Origin: CAVXXB01 sp963765585
GTDB lineage: Bacteria; Calditrichota; Calditrichia; JAJRVZ01
Assembly (NCBI GenBank): GCA_963765585.1
Contig: CAVXXB010000002.1
Coordinates: 310,001 to 374,000, forward strand
Reading direction: 5' to 3'
DNA length: 64,000 nucleotides
Below, one piece after another: positions 50,688 through 59,293 of the stretch. Made by a program: the position numbers and the translations under genes. Each line of letters starts with the position of its first letter. Position 1 is the stretch's first letter. The notes under the pieces were generated by a model. The model searched no databases and was not told where the DNA came from. It saw only the letters and a list, made by a program, of their open reading frames with translations.

Positions 50688-51302
50688 TCAGATATCAAAA
50701 CTGAGAAGAAGGGAATCAAGATCCGCGGCTCCGGTGAAATGTATCGCCTGCATCCCGGCATTTATGGCTCCGTGAATATTGATTTCACGATCATCAATAA
50801 ACAGGCATCGTTCCAAATCCGTATCCGTATTACGCGCGGCATATTGATAGCATTTTAGATCGGGTTTTAATGCGCCAATTTCAAAACTCAGAGCTGGATT
50901 CTTAAAGTATTTTAGGATGGCAAAATGTTCCTGGCAATATTGCCAGTGCAGCGGATCAATATCTGAGAGCAGTCCGCATTTATATTTTTTGCACACCCGC
51001 TCAACCACACTCTGCATCCCCTCCATGGGAGAAAAAATATTACACCATTCATAGGTGAATTCCGCATAACTTAGACTTAAGTTGTATTTTTCTATTAAAT
51101 TTTTATATAGTTCCTGAGGATCAATTTTACCTGTATTAAAATCTATAAATATCTGATCTTTGTATAGTTGTTCCAGAACCTCTTCATCTGTAGAATTTTC
51201 GTTTTTTTGATAGTACTTAAACAATCCCCGAGTAAAATCAACCCGAATCAGAACCCGGCCCAAGTCAAAGATAATCGTTTCAATTAAATCAACATTGATC
51301 AT
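50688..51302 (-). CDS. HAD-superfamily hydrolase (subfamily IA)
   Basis: The 204-residue protein has the HAD motif I as IFDLGRVLIRVDFTRG (the catalytic Asp in FDLG, in the style of YihX-like phosphatases), a helical cap (about 20-90), motif II in YKCGLLSDIDPLHWQY, motif III Lys in GALKPDLKCYQYAA and the acidic motif IV in CLFIDDREINIHGAINAGM. The sequence suggests a phosphatase for a small sugar phosphate or similar, with no specific substrate visible. It lies after a palindromic word repeat and may be transcribed singly. Confidence 0.88.
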   Translation of the reverse strand: MINVDLIETIIFDLGRVLIRVDFTRGLFKYYQKNENSTDEEVLEQLYKDQIFIDFNTGKIDPQELYKNLIEKYNLSLSYAEFTYEWCNIFSPMEGMQSVVERVCKKYKCGLLSDIDPLHWQYCQEHFAILKYFKNPALSFEIGALKPDLKCYQYAARNTDTDLERCLFIDDREINIHGAINAGMQAIHFTGAADLDSLLLSFDI

Positions 51303-51323
51303 TTATTTCTCCTAAAAAATGTA

Positions 51324-51419
51324 CACGAAGAGCACGAAGTATCTACAGAAAACAGATAGATTAATTTTAAAATTAATTATTTATAATTTAAATTCTTCGT
51401 GACCTTCGTGCTCTTTGTG
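51324..51419. repeat. Inverted repeat of CACGAAG words upstream of the HAD gene
   Basis: Left arm CACGAAGAGCACGAAG (51324-51339) and right arm CTTCGTGCTCTTTGTG (51404-51419) match at 15 of 16 positions. The centre contains ATTAATTTTAAAATTAAT (51360-51377), an 18-base perfect palindrome. It could form a long hairpin in transcripts and belongs to the same word-like class as the other gaps. Confidence 0.75.
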
Positions 51420-51490
51420 GTTGATAATTAAGTTAACATCAAAGTACAAATATACAAGACGATGAAAATGTAAGAAACTCCTGATCTTTA

Positions 51491-51859
51491 CTATAATGAA
51501 CTTCTTTTCTGTAATGTTTCCCTCTCCGATTTTTTCAAACCGGAAACCACCAGGTCATAAGACTCATCAATCATCCGGTATACAATTTCATCGGGAAGCG
51601 AGCCATCCAAAATGACCGTGTTCCAATGCTCTTTGTTCATATGATACCCGGGAATAATATTATCATGCATGGATCGCAACACCTGTGCCTGCTCAGGATC
51701 ACACTTCAGGTTTATGCGAAGGGGATTATCCGTTTCGGATACCAGTGCATACATTTTACTCATTACTTTAAAGACCAGTGTATCATGATCAAATGGATAG
51801 TCTTCTTTTGAACCGGGCTTTTTTGAACAGTATTTCTTTAAGGATTCAAGATGTAACAT
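51491..51859 (-). CDS. MmcQ/YjbR family protein
   Basis: From the ATG at 51859 the protein has 122 residues (a TTG three codons upstream is less likely). YPFDHDTLVFKVMSKMYALVS, RINLKCDPEQAQVLRS, IPGYHMNKEHWNTVILDGSLPDEIVYRMI and SYDLVVSGL are the pattern of the MmcQ/YjbR family (CyaY-like fold). These proteins have been proposed to bind DNA. It follows ComEC by about 39 bases but is on the same strand and probably belongs to an independent or weakly linked transcript. Confidence 0.9.
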   Translation of the reverse strand: MLHLESLKKYCSKKPGSKEDYPFDHDTLVFKVMSKMYALVSETDNPLRINLKCDPEQAQVLRSMHDNIIPGYHMNKEHWNTVILDGSLPDEIVYRMIDESYDLVVSGLKKSERETLQKRSSL

Positions 51860-51898
51860 AGTTCTCAAAACTACTCAATTAACAGCTATATTTCCAGA

Positions 51899-52771
51899 CT
51901 AGTCACGCCAGTTAATTTTTCGGATTTTCTCCGGTCCCAACTTAAAAATTATTGCACCATCCCGGCTGGTGAAGTAGGTTTGTACCGCTTGCTTTTTTAA
52001 TCGCTCCACCGTTACCGGCGACGGATGCTTAAATTTATTCTTCTTAGCCACGGGAATAACTGCTACCAAAGGCTGTACAAAATTGAGCAGGGTTTGTGAA
52101 CTGGATGTTTTACTCCCATGATGGGCAATTTTAATTATCTCACATTCCAGGAATTCCTTATACGGAAACATGGCCGGTTCCGCTTCCATCTCCAGATCAC
52201 CGGTAAGTAATACGCCGTTTTTACCATATTGAATTTTCATCACCAGAGAACTATTATTGCACTCTCCGCCACTGCTGTTATTATGAACCACATGATCAGA
52301 ATCAGGATGCAAAATATAGACCCGTGCGGTACTGTCCGGAAATAGCTGATCCCCTTTCAACACCCTTCTGACAGGAATTTGTTTTGCATTACACTTTCGG
52401 AGAAAAGCCGCATAGTTTTTTGACGGATACTCGTAAGGTGAAACAACGACGGTATCCACTGATAACCTGTCTATGACGGAATGAAATCCACCGATGTGGT
52501 CATCATGGGGGTGTGAGCCAACCAGATAGTTAATTCTTAGTATTCCCCGTTGCTTGAGATATGGAATAACCGCCACTTTGCCATTATCCCAACTTCCACT
52601 GGCATCACCGGCATCAATCAACATGGTTTTTTTGTTTGGGAACTGAAGCAATATGGCATCGCCCTGCCCCACATCCAAAAACGTTATTTCTATATATGGT
52701 GCGGAGGGTATCAACTTGATAAATAAATACAGAATCAACACGCTGACGTAATATGGCATTATTCTAACCAA
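51899..52771 (-). CDS. comEC: ComEC C-terminal metallo-beta-lactamase part
   Basis: The 290-residue piece begins with a membrane helix (YYVSVLILYLFIKL) and then ITFLDVGQGDAILLQFPNKKTMLIDAGD, the signature that follows the channel in ComEC. SHPHDDHIGG, NNSSLVMKIQYG, LLTGDLE and KIAHHGSKTSSS complete the MBL-like fold, which degrades or processes the non-transported DNA strand in competence. The N-terminal part of ComEC lies in the upstream frame; removing one base from a 6-A run (52787-52792) joins them as about 795 residues. I annotate two pieces because a split ComEC could also exist, but the joined reading is preferred. Confidence 0.88.
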   Translation of the reverse strand: MVRIMPYYVSVLILYLFIKLIPSAPYIEITFLDVGQGDAILLQFPNKKTMLIDAGDASGSWDNGKVAVIPYLKQRGILRINYLVGSHPHDDHIGGFHSVIDRLSVDTVVVSPYEYPSKNYAAFLRKCNAKQIPVRRVLKGDQLFPDSTARVYILHPDSDHVVHNNSSGGECNNSSLVMKIQYGKNGVLLTGDLEMEAEPAMFPYKEFLECEIIKIAHHGSKTSSSQTLLNFVQPLVAVIPVAKKNKFKHPSPVTVERLKKQAVQTYFTSRDGAIIFKLGPEKIRKINWRD

Positions 52772-52772
52772 T

Positions 52773-54284
52773 TCAGTTGGTTTCAGAAAAAAGAACAGAG
52801 CGATTCCGGCTTGCGATCAACAAGGTTAAAATCAAATCAGGGATTGGCAAATCCAGAGTCGCAAATGGAATTCTGGAAAATATAAGGGTGATGGTATCAA
52901 GTACCTGGTATGTAAAGTGAATTAATAGTCCGATGCCATCTGCCAATCCTGATGATATAGGGCTGATAATCAAGAGAAAAAATCCCAACAAAACAATAAT
53001 TCCAATCAGAGGAATTACCACAATATTGGCCAGAATGGCAATGACCGGGAAAGTGCCATAATAATATAAAGTCAGGGGCAAGGTACCCATAACAGCGGAT
53101 ACCGAAACCAGCAGCGGATTCCATACGATATTAATCAAATATTTATTATTTTTAAGCCGGGATCCCAGGGGTATTAATTCGCTTAGTCTTTTAAAACCGT
53201 AGATAATTGATATCACCGCCGAAAATGAAAACTGGAATCCCGGATTCAATAATTCGCGCGGCTCATACAGAAGTATGAGAAATGCAGATGCGGCAATCAG
53301 ATTTCCGGTAGAGATTTTACGCTCGATTAATTTTCCCCATAGATAAAGCAACACCATCAGCGACGCCCGCATAACCGGTGGTTTAAAATTAACCAACACG
53401 ATATAAATGAGAAGAATCGCTGCCAATACCAAAATTCTGTATTTTTGCGACAAGCGTAAAAAAGACAGTGTGGTAAACACGAACAAAACCACATATCCTA
53501 CATGCAGACCGGATATCGCCAGAACATGGACCACACCCACCTGTTGAAAATTTTCGATGGTCGTGCGATCCAAATTTTGTTTTTCGCCCAGAATCAGGGC
53601 ATTCATGATTGCCGCTGAGGATTGCTGAAGATGATTGTAGAATATTTTTTGACAATAGGTCTTTACCGGTTCTGTCAGATATGATCGAAAAATATTTCCA
53701 TCATTGGTTGTAAGAATTTCTATAGAATCTGATGAATTTATGAGCATCAGATGACTGATATCATTTTGTGCCAGATATTGCCGGTAATCAAATTGACCGG
53801 GATTACGTTCCGTTGGTGGTAACTCTATTCTTCCACGGATAATTAGCCGCATACCATAAAAATATCTTTGTCGTAGTTTTTTTGTTTTTAGTAGTATCCT
53901 GCCTTGTACAGATTTTTTTTCATCTTGCAGCCATACCGAATCACAATCCAGTATGTATTGATTTCTGTCATCTGCGGCAAACTGGGATTTTACAATGGTA
54001 CCGGATACCCCATGAACGCTATCCGCTGAAAATCGAGACAGATAATTAACAGGTAATATTTCGTCCACTTGTTGATATCTGAGCGCACCGGTGCATACCA
54101 GTAGAAGGAAGAGAATAAATATTGATTTATTACTCTTGTAAAAGATAAGATATAAAATAAACAGTAGGACCGAAAAAAATAAAGCGATGGTAAACGGGAG
54201 GATAAATTTGGCGAGAATAATACCTACGCCAAACGGTATTACCGCACAAATGAGCGGATATTTAGCACAATTTATTTCCATCAA
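52773..54284 (-). CDS. comEC: ComEC/Rec2 channel part (N-terminal)
   Basis: ComEC forms the inner membrane pore for DNA uptake. The 503-residue piece starts with two membrane helices (about 10-60), a soluble DUF4131 OB-like domain (about 75-200, with VHGVSGTIVKSQF and ILLKTKKL), then the competence domain with VLAISGLHVGYVVLFVF, NFKPPVMRASLMVLLYL, AASAFLILLYEPRELLNPGFQFSFSAV and VMGTLPLTLYYYGTFPVIAILAN. These are the family motifs. The stop at 52773 is followed by the MBL part one frame over. It overlaps the upstream MBL hydrolase by 23 bases, so they are co-transcribed. Confidence 0.92.
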   Translation of the reverse strand: MMEINCAKYPLICAVIPFGVGIILAKFILPFTIALFFSVLLFILYLIFYKSNKSIFILFLLLVCTGALRYQQVDEILPVNYLSRFSADSVHGVSGTIVKSQFAADDRNQYILDCDSVWLQDEKKSVQGRILLKTKKLRQRYFYGMRLIIRGRIELPPTERNPGQFDYRQYLAQNDISHLMLINSSDSIEILTTNDGNIFRSYLTEPVKTYCQKIFYNHLQQSSAAIMNALILGEKQNLDRTTIENFQQVGVVHVLAISGLHVGYVVLFVFTTLSFLRLSQKYRILVLAAILLIYIVLVNFKPPVMRASLMVLLYLWGKLIERKISTGNLIAASAFLILLYEPRELLNPGFQFSFSAVISIIYGFKRLSELIPLGSRLKNNKYLINIVWNPLLVSVSAVMGTLPLTLYYYGTFPVIAILANIVVIPLIGIIVLLGFFLLIISPISSGLADGIGLLIHFTYQVLDTITLIFSRIPFATLDLPIPDLILTLLIASRNRSVLFSETN

Positions 54285-55023
54285 TGTTTAGCATCAAACC
54301 ATCACGGGCAATGCGTATCTCTCCGGAAAAATATTTTTTTGCCTCAGCCAACGCGTAGTTTTGACTTACCTCCGGATACATATGGGTCAACAGCAATGTG
54401 GTTACATTTGCTATTTCTGCCAGTTTTGCCGCTCGTCCCGGTGTCAGATGCCCTTTTACTTTTGTTTCTTCTGTATTCGATGCTTCTATGAGCGCCAGAT
54501 CACTGTTGCGGGCCAGATCAGGGATTGCGGCATTTTCATCGGAATCACCAGAATAGAAAATTGTATTGCCCGAGGAATCTTCCAGACGATAACACAGACT
54601 CTCTTCCGAGTGACCGGTTAATGCGGAAATAAGTTGATAACCTGGTAGATTCAGATCCTCCGCTGACTCCGACAAACGGACCGGGATCTTTTCAATCCAA
54701 CTGCCGCAATACGCTATCAGATTGTGATACCAGTCATCCAATCCCTTTGGACCGATTAATGACAATGGCTCTTTAATTTTGTCAAGCATCAAATAGCGTG
54801 CCATTAATAATGGCGCCAGATCAGAAACATGATCTAAATGGAAATGAGAGATTACAATATGATGTATATTTCCGGCATCCATTCCAGTTTCATTCAGGGC
54901 CCGCCAAATACCGGGTCCGCAATCGAATAGTATCTGATGATCTATGAGGTAACCGGAACAATTCTGAAACGGATTCTCCTGTAAAATCGGGCCACAGCCC
55001 AATACCTTCATTTGCATGGCCAA
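54262..55023 (-). CDS. RNase Z-like MBL-fold hydrolase
   Basis: The 253-residue protein has a metallo-beta-lactamase fold: MKVLGCGPILQ opens it, then HHIVISHFHLDHVSDLAPLL carries the HxHxDH zinc motif, SALTGHSEESLCYRL, TIFYSGDSDENAAI and LLLTHMYPEV follow. Similar proteins are annotated as RNase Z or arylsulfatase-like hydrolases, but the exosite for tRNA is not evident, so RNA processing is not assured. It overlaps comEC by 23 bases and faces the divergent lipoprotein gene across about 100 bases. Confidence 0.82.
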   Translation of the reverse strand: MAMQMKVLGCGPILQENPFQNCSGYLIDHQILFDCGPGIWRALNETGMDAGNIHHIVISHFHLDHVSDLAPLLMARYLMLDKIKEPLSLIGPKGLDDWYHNLIAYCGSWIEKIPVRLSESAEDLNLPGYQLISALTGHSEESLCYRLEDSSGNTIFYSGDSDENAAIPDLARNSDLALIEASNTEETKVKGHLTPGRAAKLAEIANVTTLLLTHMYPEVSQNYALAEAKKYFSGEIRIARDGLMLNIDGNKLC

Positions 55024-55122
55024 ATACCCTATATTTTAATATTATGTTTAAACTTTGCTCAAATATATCCGAAAATTTGATAGTGTTAGGAAAATCTAAC
55101 AGGACTTGAACTTGGAGGCAAC

Positions 55123-56130
55123 ATGAAATTCATTAAAAAAATCTTGACCGTGTTTCTTTTCTTTATATTTTCTCTATCCCTTTTCCATTGTGGTGGCAAT
55201 CCGTCAGAAGATGCGGAAGCAGCCTTTCAAAGCGGAAATTATAAAAAGGCGATCCAGCTCTTTGGAGAAGCACGTAAACAAGATCCCAAAAATCAAAGTT
55301 ATAATGAAAAGATTGCCCTTTCATTTATGAAACGTGGTCAGGATTTTTATCAAAGAAATAAAAACATTCAATCTTTTACCGGAAACTTCGAGAAAGCCAC
55401 TGAGTATATTCCAGAAAATCCATCCGCTGAATTTAAAAAATCATATAGTGAAATGCTTTTTGTGCTGGGTGAAGCATTTATATCAAGCAAGCCTCAGAAT
55501 GAAATCCAAAAGGAAGAATTTTTAAACAATGCAATCACAAATCTTGAAGAAGCCCTTTTTCAGGATGATACGAATGTAAAAGCAGACAGTTTGATGGAGA
55601 AAATCAAGGCCGACAACTTCCAGAAGATGCTGGATAAAGGCAAGGATTTTTACCAGAAAGCCAATAAACAAAAGAATTACGACATGTATTTTTCTGCAGA
55701 GTATTATTTCAAAAAAGCCGCGTACTTTGATCTTTACAACGAAGAAGTAAAAAAACTCTTATCTGCAACGCGCAAAAAAACCTTATCGGTTTTAAACTAT
55801 CGCGATGATTTGTCATTGGCGATTGCTGAATCAAAACGGCAAAAAGGTAAAATGATCCTGGATATCCGGATTAAAAACTATCTGCCGGATCCGGTGGAAG
55901 TAAATATTGAGAACTTTGAGGTATTTGATCTGGAAGGGAACGCATATTCAGTTGATACCGCGTGGATGTCCAAGAATCTGGGCAAGAACGGAATGAAAAA
56001 TACGACATTGGATCAAAATAAAACATTTGTGGACGGCATCATTGCCATCACAATACCGGACAAGATAAAAGCCGAGTACTTGTCATATAAAATAGAAGAT
56101 TCTAAGGATTCAAGGAAGTACTTCCCCTAA
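55123..56130 (+). CDS. TPR-containing lipoprotein
   Basis: This is the only complete plus-strand gene. A strong GGAGG precedes the ATG. The 335-residue protein begins MKFIKKILTVFLFFIFSLSLFHC with lipobox LFHC, so Cys23 is lipidated. Residues 30-210 hold irregular TPR-like helix pairs (AEAAFQSGNYKKAIQLFGEARKQDP, NAITNLEEALFQDD, MYFSAEYYFKKAAYFD); the C-terminal 120 residues (MILDIRIKNYLPDPVEVNIENFEVFDLEGNAYSVD) resemble a beta-sandwich such as DUF4352-type domains. It is probably in the outer membrane, facing the periplasm. It ends in a good terminator. Partners are unknown. Confidence 0.87.
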   Translation: MKFIKKILTVFLFFIFSLSLFHCGGNPSEDAEAAFQSGNYKKAIQLFGEARKQDPKNQSYNEKIALSFMKRGQDFYQRNKNIQSFTGNFEKATEYIPENPSAEFKKSYSEMLFVLGEAFISSKPQNEIQKEEFLNNAITNLEEALFQDDTNVKADSLMEKIKADNFQKMLDKGKDFYQKANKQKNYDMYFSAEYYFKKAAYFDLYNEEVKKLLSATRKKTLSVLNYRDDLSLAIAESKRQKGKMILDIRIKNYLPDPVEVNIENFEVFDLEGNAYSVDTAWMSKNLGKNGMKNTTLDQNKTFVDGIIAITIPDKIKAEYLSYKIEDSKDSRKYFP

Positions 56131-56157
56131 ATACCGACCAACAAGTATAAAGAGAAT

Positions 56158-56192
56158 ACCCTCTTCGCAGAAATGTGGAGAGGGTTTTTTTT
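56158..56192 (+). terminator. Rho-independent terminator after the TPR lipoprotein gene
   Basis: A 7-bp stem ACCCTCT (56158-56164) / AGAGGGT (56179-56185) with a 14-base loop is followed by a run of eight T (56185-56192). It ends 28 bases past the lipoprotein stop. Confidence 0.9.
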
Positions 56193-56205
56193 GCTGGATG
56201 CTGGT

Positions 56206-56368
56206 CGTAGCGAAGCGGAGACCCCGTTTTACGGGGATGCTGGATGCTGGTTACAAGGTACAAGGTACAAGGTACAAGGTACAAGGTACAAAATGTTGCA
56301 GTTTTTGTTTTATTTGTCAAGTCTTAATTTAAATTCCTCACTCCTCATTTCTAATTTCTAATCTCTAA
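56206..56368. repeat. Word-like repeat region with a TACAAGG tandem
   Basis: After the terminator come GATGCTGG words (twice), a CGGAGACCCCGTTTTACGGGG hairpin-like stretch, and a perfect tandem of the 7-base unit TACAAGG at 56252-56286 (five copies, a sixth diverging as TACAAAA). The right side, 56336-56368, carries TTTCTAATTTCTAATCTCTAA words. The same words recur at 60841-60957 and 62380-62481. The stretch has no gene; short open frames in it only translate the tandem. Confidence 0.8.
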
Positions 56369-57533
56369 TCATTTGTAGGCCGGAAGGCCGGTGATGTCTT
56401 CTCCCACAATCAAGGTATGTATTTCGTGGGTTCCCTCATAGGTGTATACTGTTTCTAAGTTAAGCAAGTGACGTATGACGCTGTATTCATCTGAGATGCC
56501 GCTGGCACCCAATATGGAACGAGCCGATCTGGCAATTTCTAATGCTTTTGAGACATTATTTCGCTTGGCCAGCGATATTTGGGTCGCCTTTAATTTTCCT
56601 GAATCCTTCAATTGCCCCAGCCGGAAAGCCATCGAGCTGTGCCTTGGTAATTTCTGATATCATTTCAACCAGTTTATGCTGAGTTAATTGGAACGCAGCC
56701 ACCGGTTTGTCAAACTGAATTCTGCTTTTTGCATATTGTAATGCCTCATCATAACAGGCCATGGCAGCACCAATGCTGCCCCATAATATGCTGAAGCGCG
56801 CCTGGTTAAGACATCGCAAGGGAGATTTTAATCCGGTTGCGCCGGATAATAAATTTTCCTCCGGAATCTCACAGTCATCAAATATCAATTCTGCCGTATC
56901 CGATGCACGGAGTGAAAACTTGCCTTCAATAAGCTGAGTGCTAAAACCGGGCGTTCCTTTTTCGACTAAAAATCCCTGAATTTTACCATCCAGTTTTGCC
57001 CAGACAACGGCGATATCTGCCAGAGTCCCATTGGTAATCCACATTTTAGTGCCATTCAGGCGATAACCTCCGGATACCTTATGTGCAGTTGTTTTCATCC
57101 CGGCCGGATTTGATCCAAAATCTGGTTCCGTCAAACCGAAACAGCCGATTTTTTCACCACGAATGAGTGCCGCAAGCCAACGATCTTTTTGTGCGGTACT
57201 ACCAAACGTATAAATGGGATATATGACCAGACCGCTTTGCACAGATACAAATGATCGTAATGCCGAATCTCCCCGTTCCAATTCCTGCATAATCAGTCCA
57301 TAGGCGATATTGCCCATGCCCGCCCCGCCATATTCCTCCGGCATGGTCGGTCCGATAAAGCCAAGTTGACCAATTTGAGGAATGATTTCTAAAGGAAATT
57401 TTCCGATACGATGATACTCTGTGATCAGGGGGAGAAATTTTTCTTCGACAAACTGACGGCAGCTCATCTGTGCCAGTTTTTCTTCTTCGGAAAATAAATC
57501 TGTCAAATTATAATAATCAGGAGATGTATACAT
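56369..57533 (-). CDS. gcdH: Glutaryl-CoA dehydrogenase-like acyl-CoA dehydrogenase, interrupted by a one-base frame shift
   Basis: The FAD enzyme oxidises (and in this family decarboxylates) an acyl-CoA. The first piece (56556-57533) starts with YNLTDLFSEEEKLAQMSCRQFVEEKF and has the FAD and substrate motifs CFGLTEPDFGSNPAGMKTTA and KMWITNGTLADIAVVWAK. The second (56369-56632) continues AFRLGQLKDSGKLKATQISLAKRNN and ends with TVYTYEGTHEIHTLIVGEDITGLPAY, which contains the catalytic Glu region of the glutaryl-CoA group. One surplus base near 56628-56632 separates them; joined length is about 387 residues. The substrate assignment rests on sequence likeness; a general short-chain dehydrogenase is possible. 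Confidence 0.87.
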
Positions 57534-57540
57534 TTTTCAC

Positions 57541-59268
57541 TCAAAATATCCAGTTAAACTCACCGCCGAAAATTAAGCCATTATATGATTCATTGCCATT
57601 AAAATATCCCGGACCATATTCCGGATCTGCAATTATTTTGAGTGCATCTTCGGTGCTATATTTAAATTTTTTGCTGTCGGTACCAACAATCGCCTTAAAC
57701 GACAACTGATCAGTGAAAAAGAACTCAAATGAGACTTCCGCATTAATCTGATTATAATTACCCAGATTGTCCTGTGTACCACTACCCTCAGATTTGTTCT
57801 GTATGTAAGTAATGGTGGTTTCCAGTTTTAGTTTTCTGGGGATAATATCCCAGCGATTACTCTCATAAATATACAGGTTTCTATTCTTCTGATCATTGGT
57901 CATTTTAAGATCACTATATACCGCCCCACCTGAAATAAAAAAGAACTGGTTGGAACTGGTATAAAAATTCAAACTTGATATCACCTGTTTGGTACCCAGC
58001 GGTTCTGAACTGGGTACCAGACTTTTATCATCCAGGTCCTGGTAAATACCACTTAATGAAATCCGGGTCGAGTTAAAATTTACGCCCAGCCGTCCTTCCA
58101 GTTTGGATGTCAATTTATCGGTTTTTATCAGCTCATCTTCCTGATCCAGCAGTTCGTTGCTCAAATCTTTTCGCAACCCCACAACCAGGGTAAATTCCGG
58201 TAAATCCGGTAACAGAGTAGTAACACCAAAATCTATAATATTTGTATTTGTAGTGGGTAGAAATTCTATATTATCAAGATTATCATTATAAGACTCGAAA
58301 TCGGTTAAAAACGACACCGCCTGCGGTATGGCATAAGCAATCTGGCCGAATAATCCTTTGCGATCGGTCTCCAAAAATGGATAACCCGCCGTAAAGTACT
58401 GAAACCCATATTTTTGGTAAGAAAGGATGAACTTAAATGTATTATATGACAAATCCACCCCACCCTTGTAGGCATTATCATTAAATTTCTCAGAGCCGAT
58501 TGTATCCTTTTCACTCACCAGATACTCGGCGAAAAACCGGACATTTCTATCCCAGAAATACAAAGAAAGATCCCCGCCCAATACCCGGTTTGCGATTGGA
58601 TCATTTATTGTTTCTTCAATCGATGATTCATCATCTTTTGCCCAGAGATATTTTATCCCTAACGCAAATTTTCCGTTAACACCGCCTTGTAAAACACCTG
58701 CTGCAAGCCATCTGCGGAACTGACCGGCGGTTTCGTATTGTTTATACAAATTGAGCTGATGATCCCCTTTGGAGATTGCCGGCTGAACCACGCCGCCAAA
58801 TCCGGAAAAATATACAAATGAATTGGCGCCGAATACGTCTGGTGTGCGTAGTGCATATTTAAGACCTCGAATCTCACGGCTTTGTATAAAGTTTTCACTC
58901 ATGGATTCGAAAAAATCTCCAACAATAATTTCGTGGGTGCGGATCCTCATATTTAAAGTAAATCTTGAAATACGATTCAGATTTCTGGCTTCAAGTTTAT
59001 TCCATGAATTGTTGCGCAGATCTGCAAGCAAAGTCAAATCCATTTCCCTGGTCCGGCCAAATAATGCCACATTAAGGTATTGATGTAATCCGGGCACCAA
59101 TATTGTCTTGCCATATTCATCGTCGCTGATGGAATCGGGTTTTATCTCTGAAACTTCATCGTAACTGATATTTTGTAAACGAAACGAAACTCTACCCGTG
59201 AGATCCAGACCCTGGGCCATCAATGAAACAGGTATAAAAATAATTATGATTAAAAACAGGTAACGCAC
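57541..59268 (-). CDS. Outer membrane beta-barrel protein of unknown function
   Basis: The 575-residue protein opens at a GTG (59268; GGAG 8 bases before) with a signal peptide (MRYLFLIIIIFIPVSLMAQ). It consists of alternating polar and hydrophobic strands through the length, such as FALGIKYLWAKDD, LSLYFWDRNVRFFAEYLVS, VDLSYNTFKFILSYQKYGFQYF and INAEVSFEFFFTDQLSFKAIVG, and ends with EFNWIF, a terminal aromatic as in barrel proteins. Length fits a barrel of roughly 20 to 26 strands. It is followed in 7 bases by gcdH, and 26 bases lie between it and the FecR gene upstream. I do not recognise a family name; it may be a porin-like or assembly factor. Confidence 0.75.
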   Translation of the reverse strand: MRYLFLIIIIFIPVSLMAQGLDLTGRVSFRLQNISYDEVSEIKPDSISDDEYGKTILVPGLHQYLNVALFGRTREMDLTLLADLRNNSWNKLEARNLNRISRFTLNMRIRTHEIIVGDFFESMSENFIQSREIRGLKYALRTPDVFGANSFVYFSGFGGVVQPAISKGDHQLNLYKQYETAGQFRRWLAAGVLQGGVNGKFALGIKYLWAKDDESSIEETINDPIANRVLGGDLSLYFWDRNVRFFAEYLVSEKDTIGSEKFNDNAYKGGVDLSYNTFKFILSYQKYGFQYFTAGYPFLETDRKGLFGQIAYAIPQAVSFLTDFESYNDNLDNIEFLPTTNTNIIDFGVTTLLPDLPEFTLVVGLRKDLSNELLDQEDELIKTDKLTSKLEGRLGVNFNSTRISLSGIYQDLDDKSLVPSSEPLGTKQVISSLNFYTSSNQFFFISGGAVYSDLKMTNDQKNRNLYIYESNRWDIIPRKLKLETTITYIQNKSEGSGTQDNLGNYNQINAEVSFEFFFTDQLSFKAIVGTDSKKFKYSTEDALKIIADPEYGPGYFNGNESYNGLIFGGEFNWIF

Positions 59269-59293
59269 AATCTATACTCCTTGCAATCCCTGA

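Noticed and set aside
56252..56292. Possible CRISPR array
   Set aside because: The 7-base units are directly joined with no spacers, and no cas genes are in the window.
56102..56320. A 72-codon minus-strand frame rich in TLYLV repeats
   Set aside because: It is only the translation of the TACAAGG tandem and its surroundings.
32731..57533. Programmed +1 frameshifting as an explanation of the many broken genes
   Set aside because: Unlike prfB, the shift points share no slippery codon, no internal ribosome site and no stop codon at the shift; unrelated contexts and homopolymers fit read errors better.
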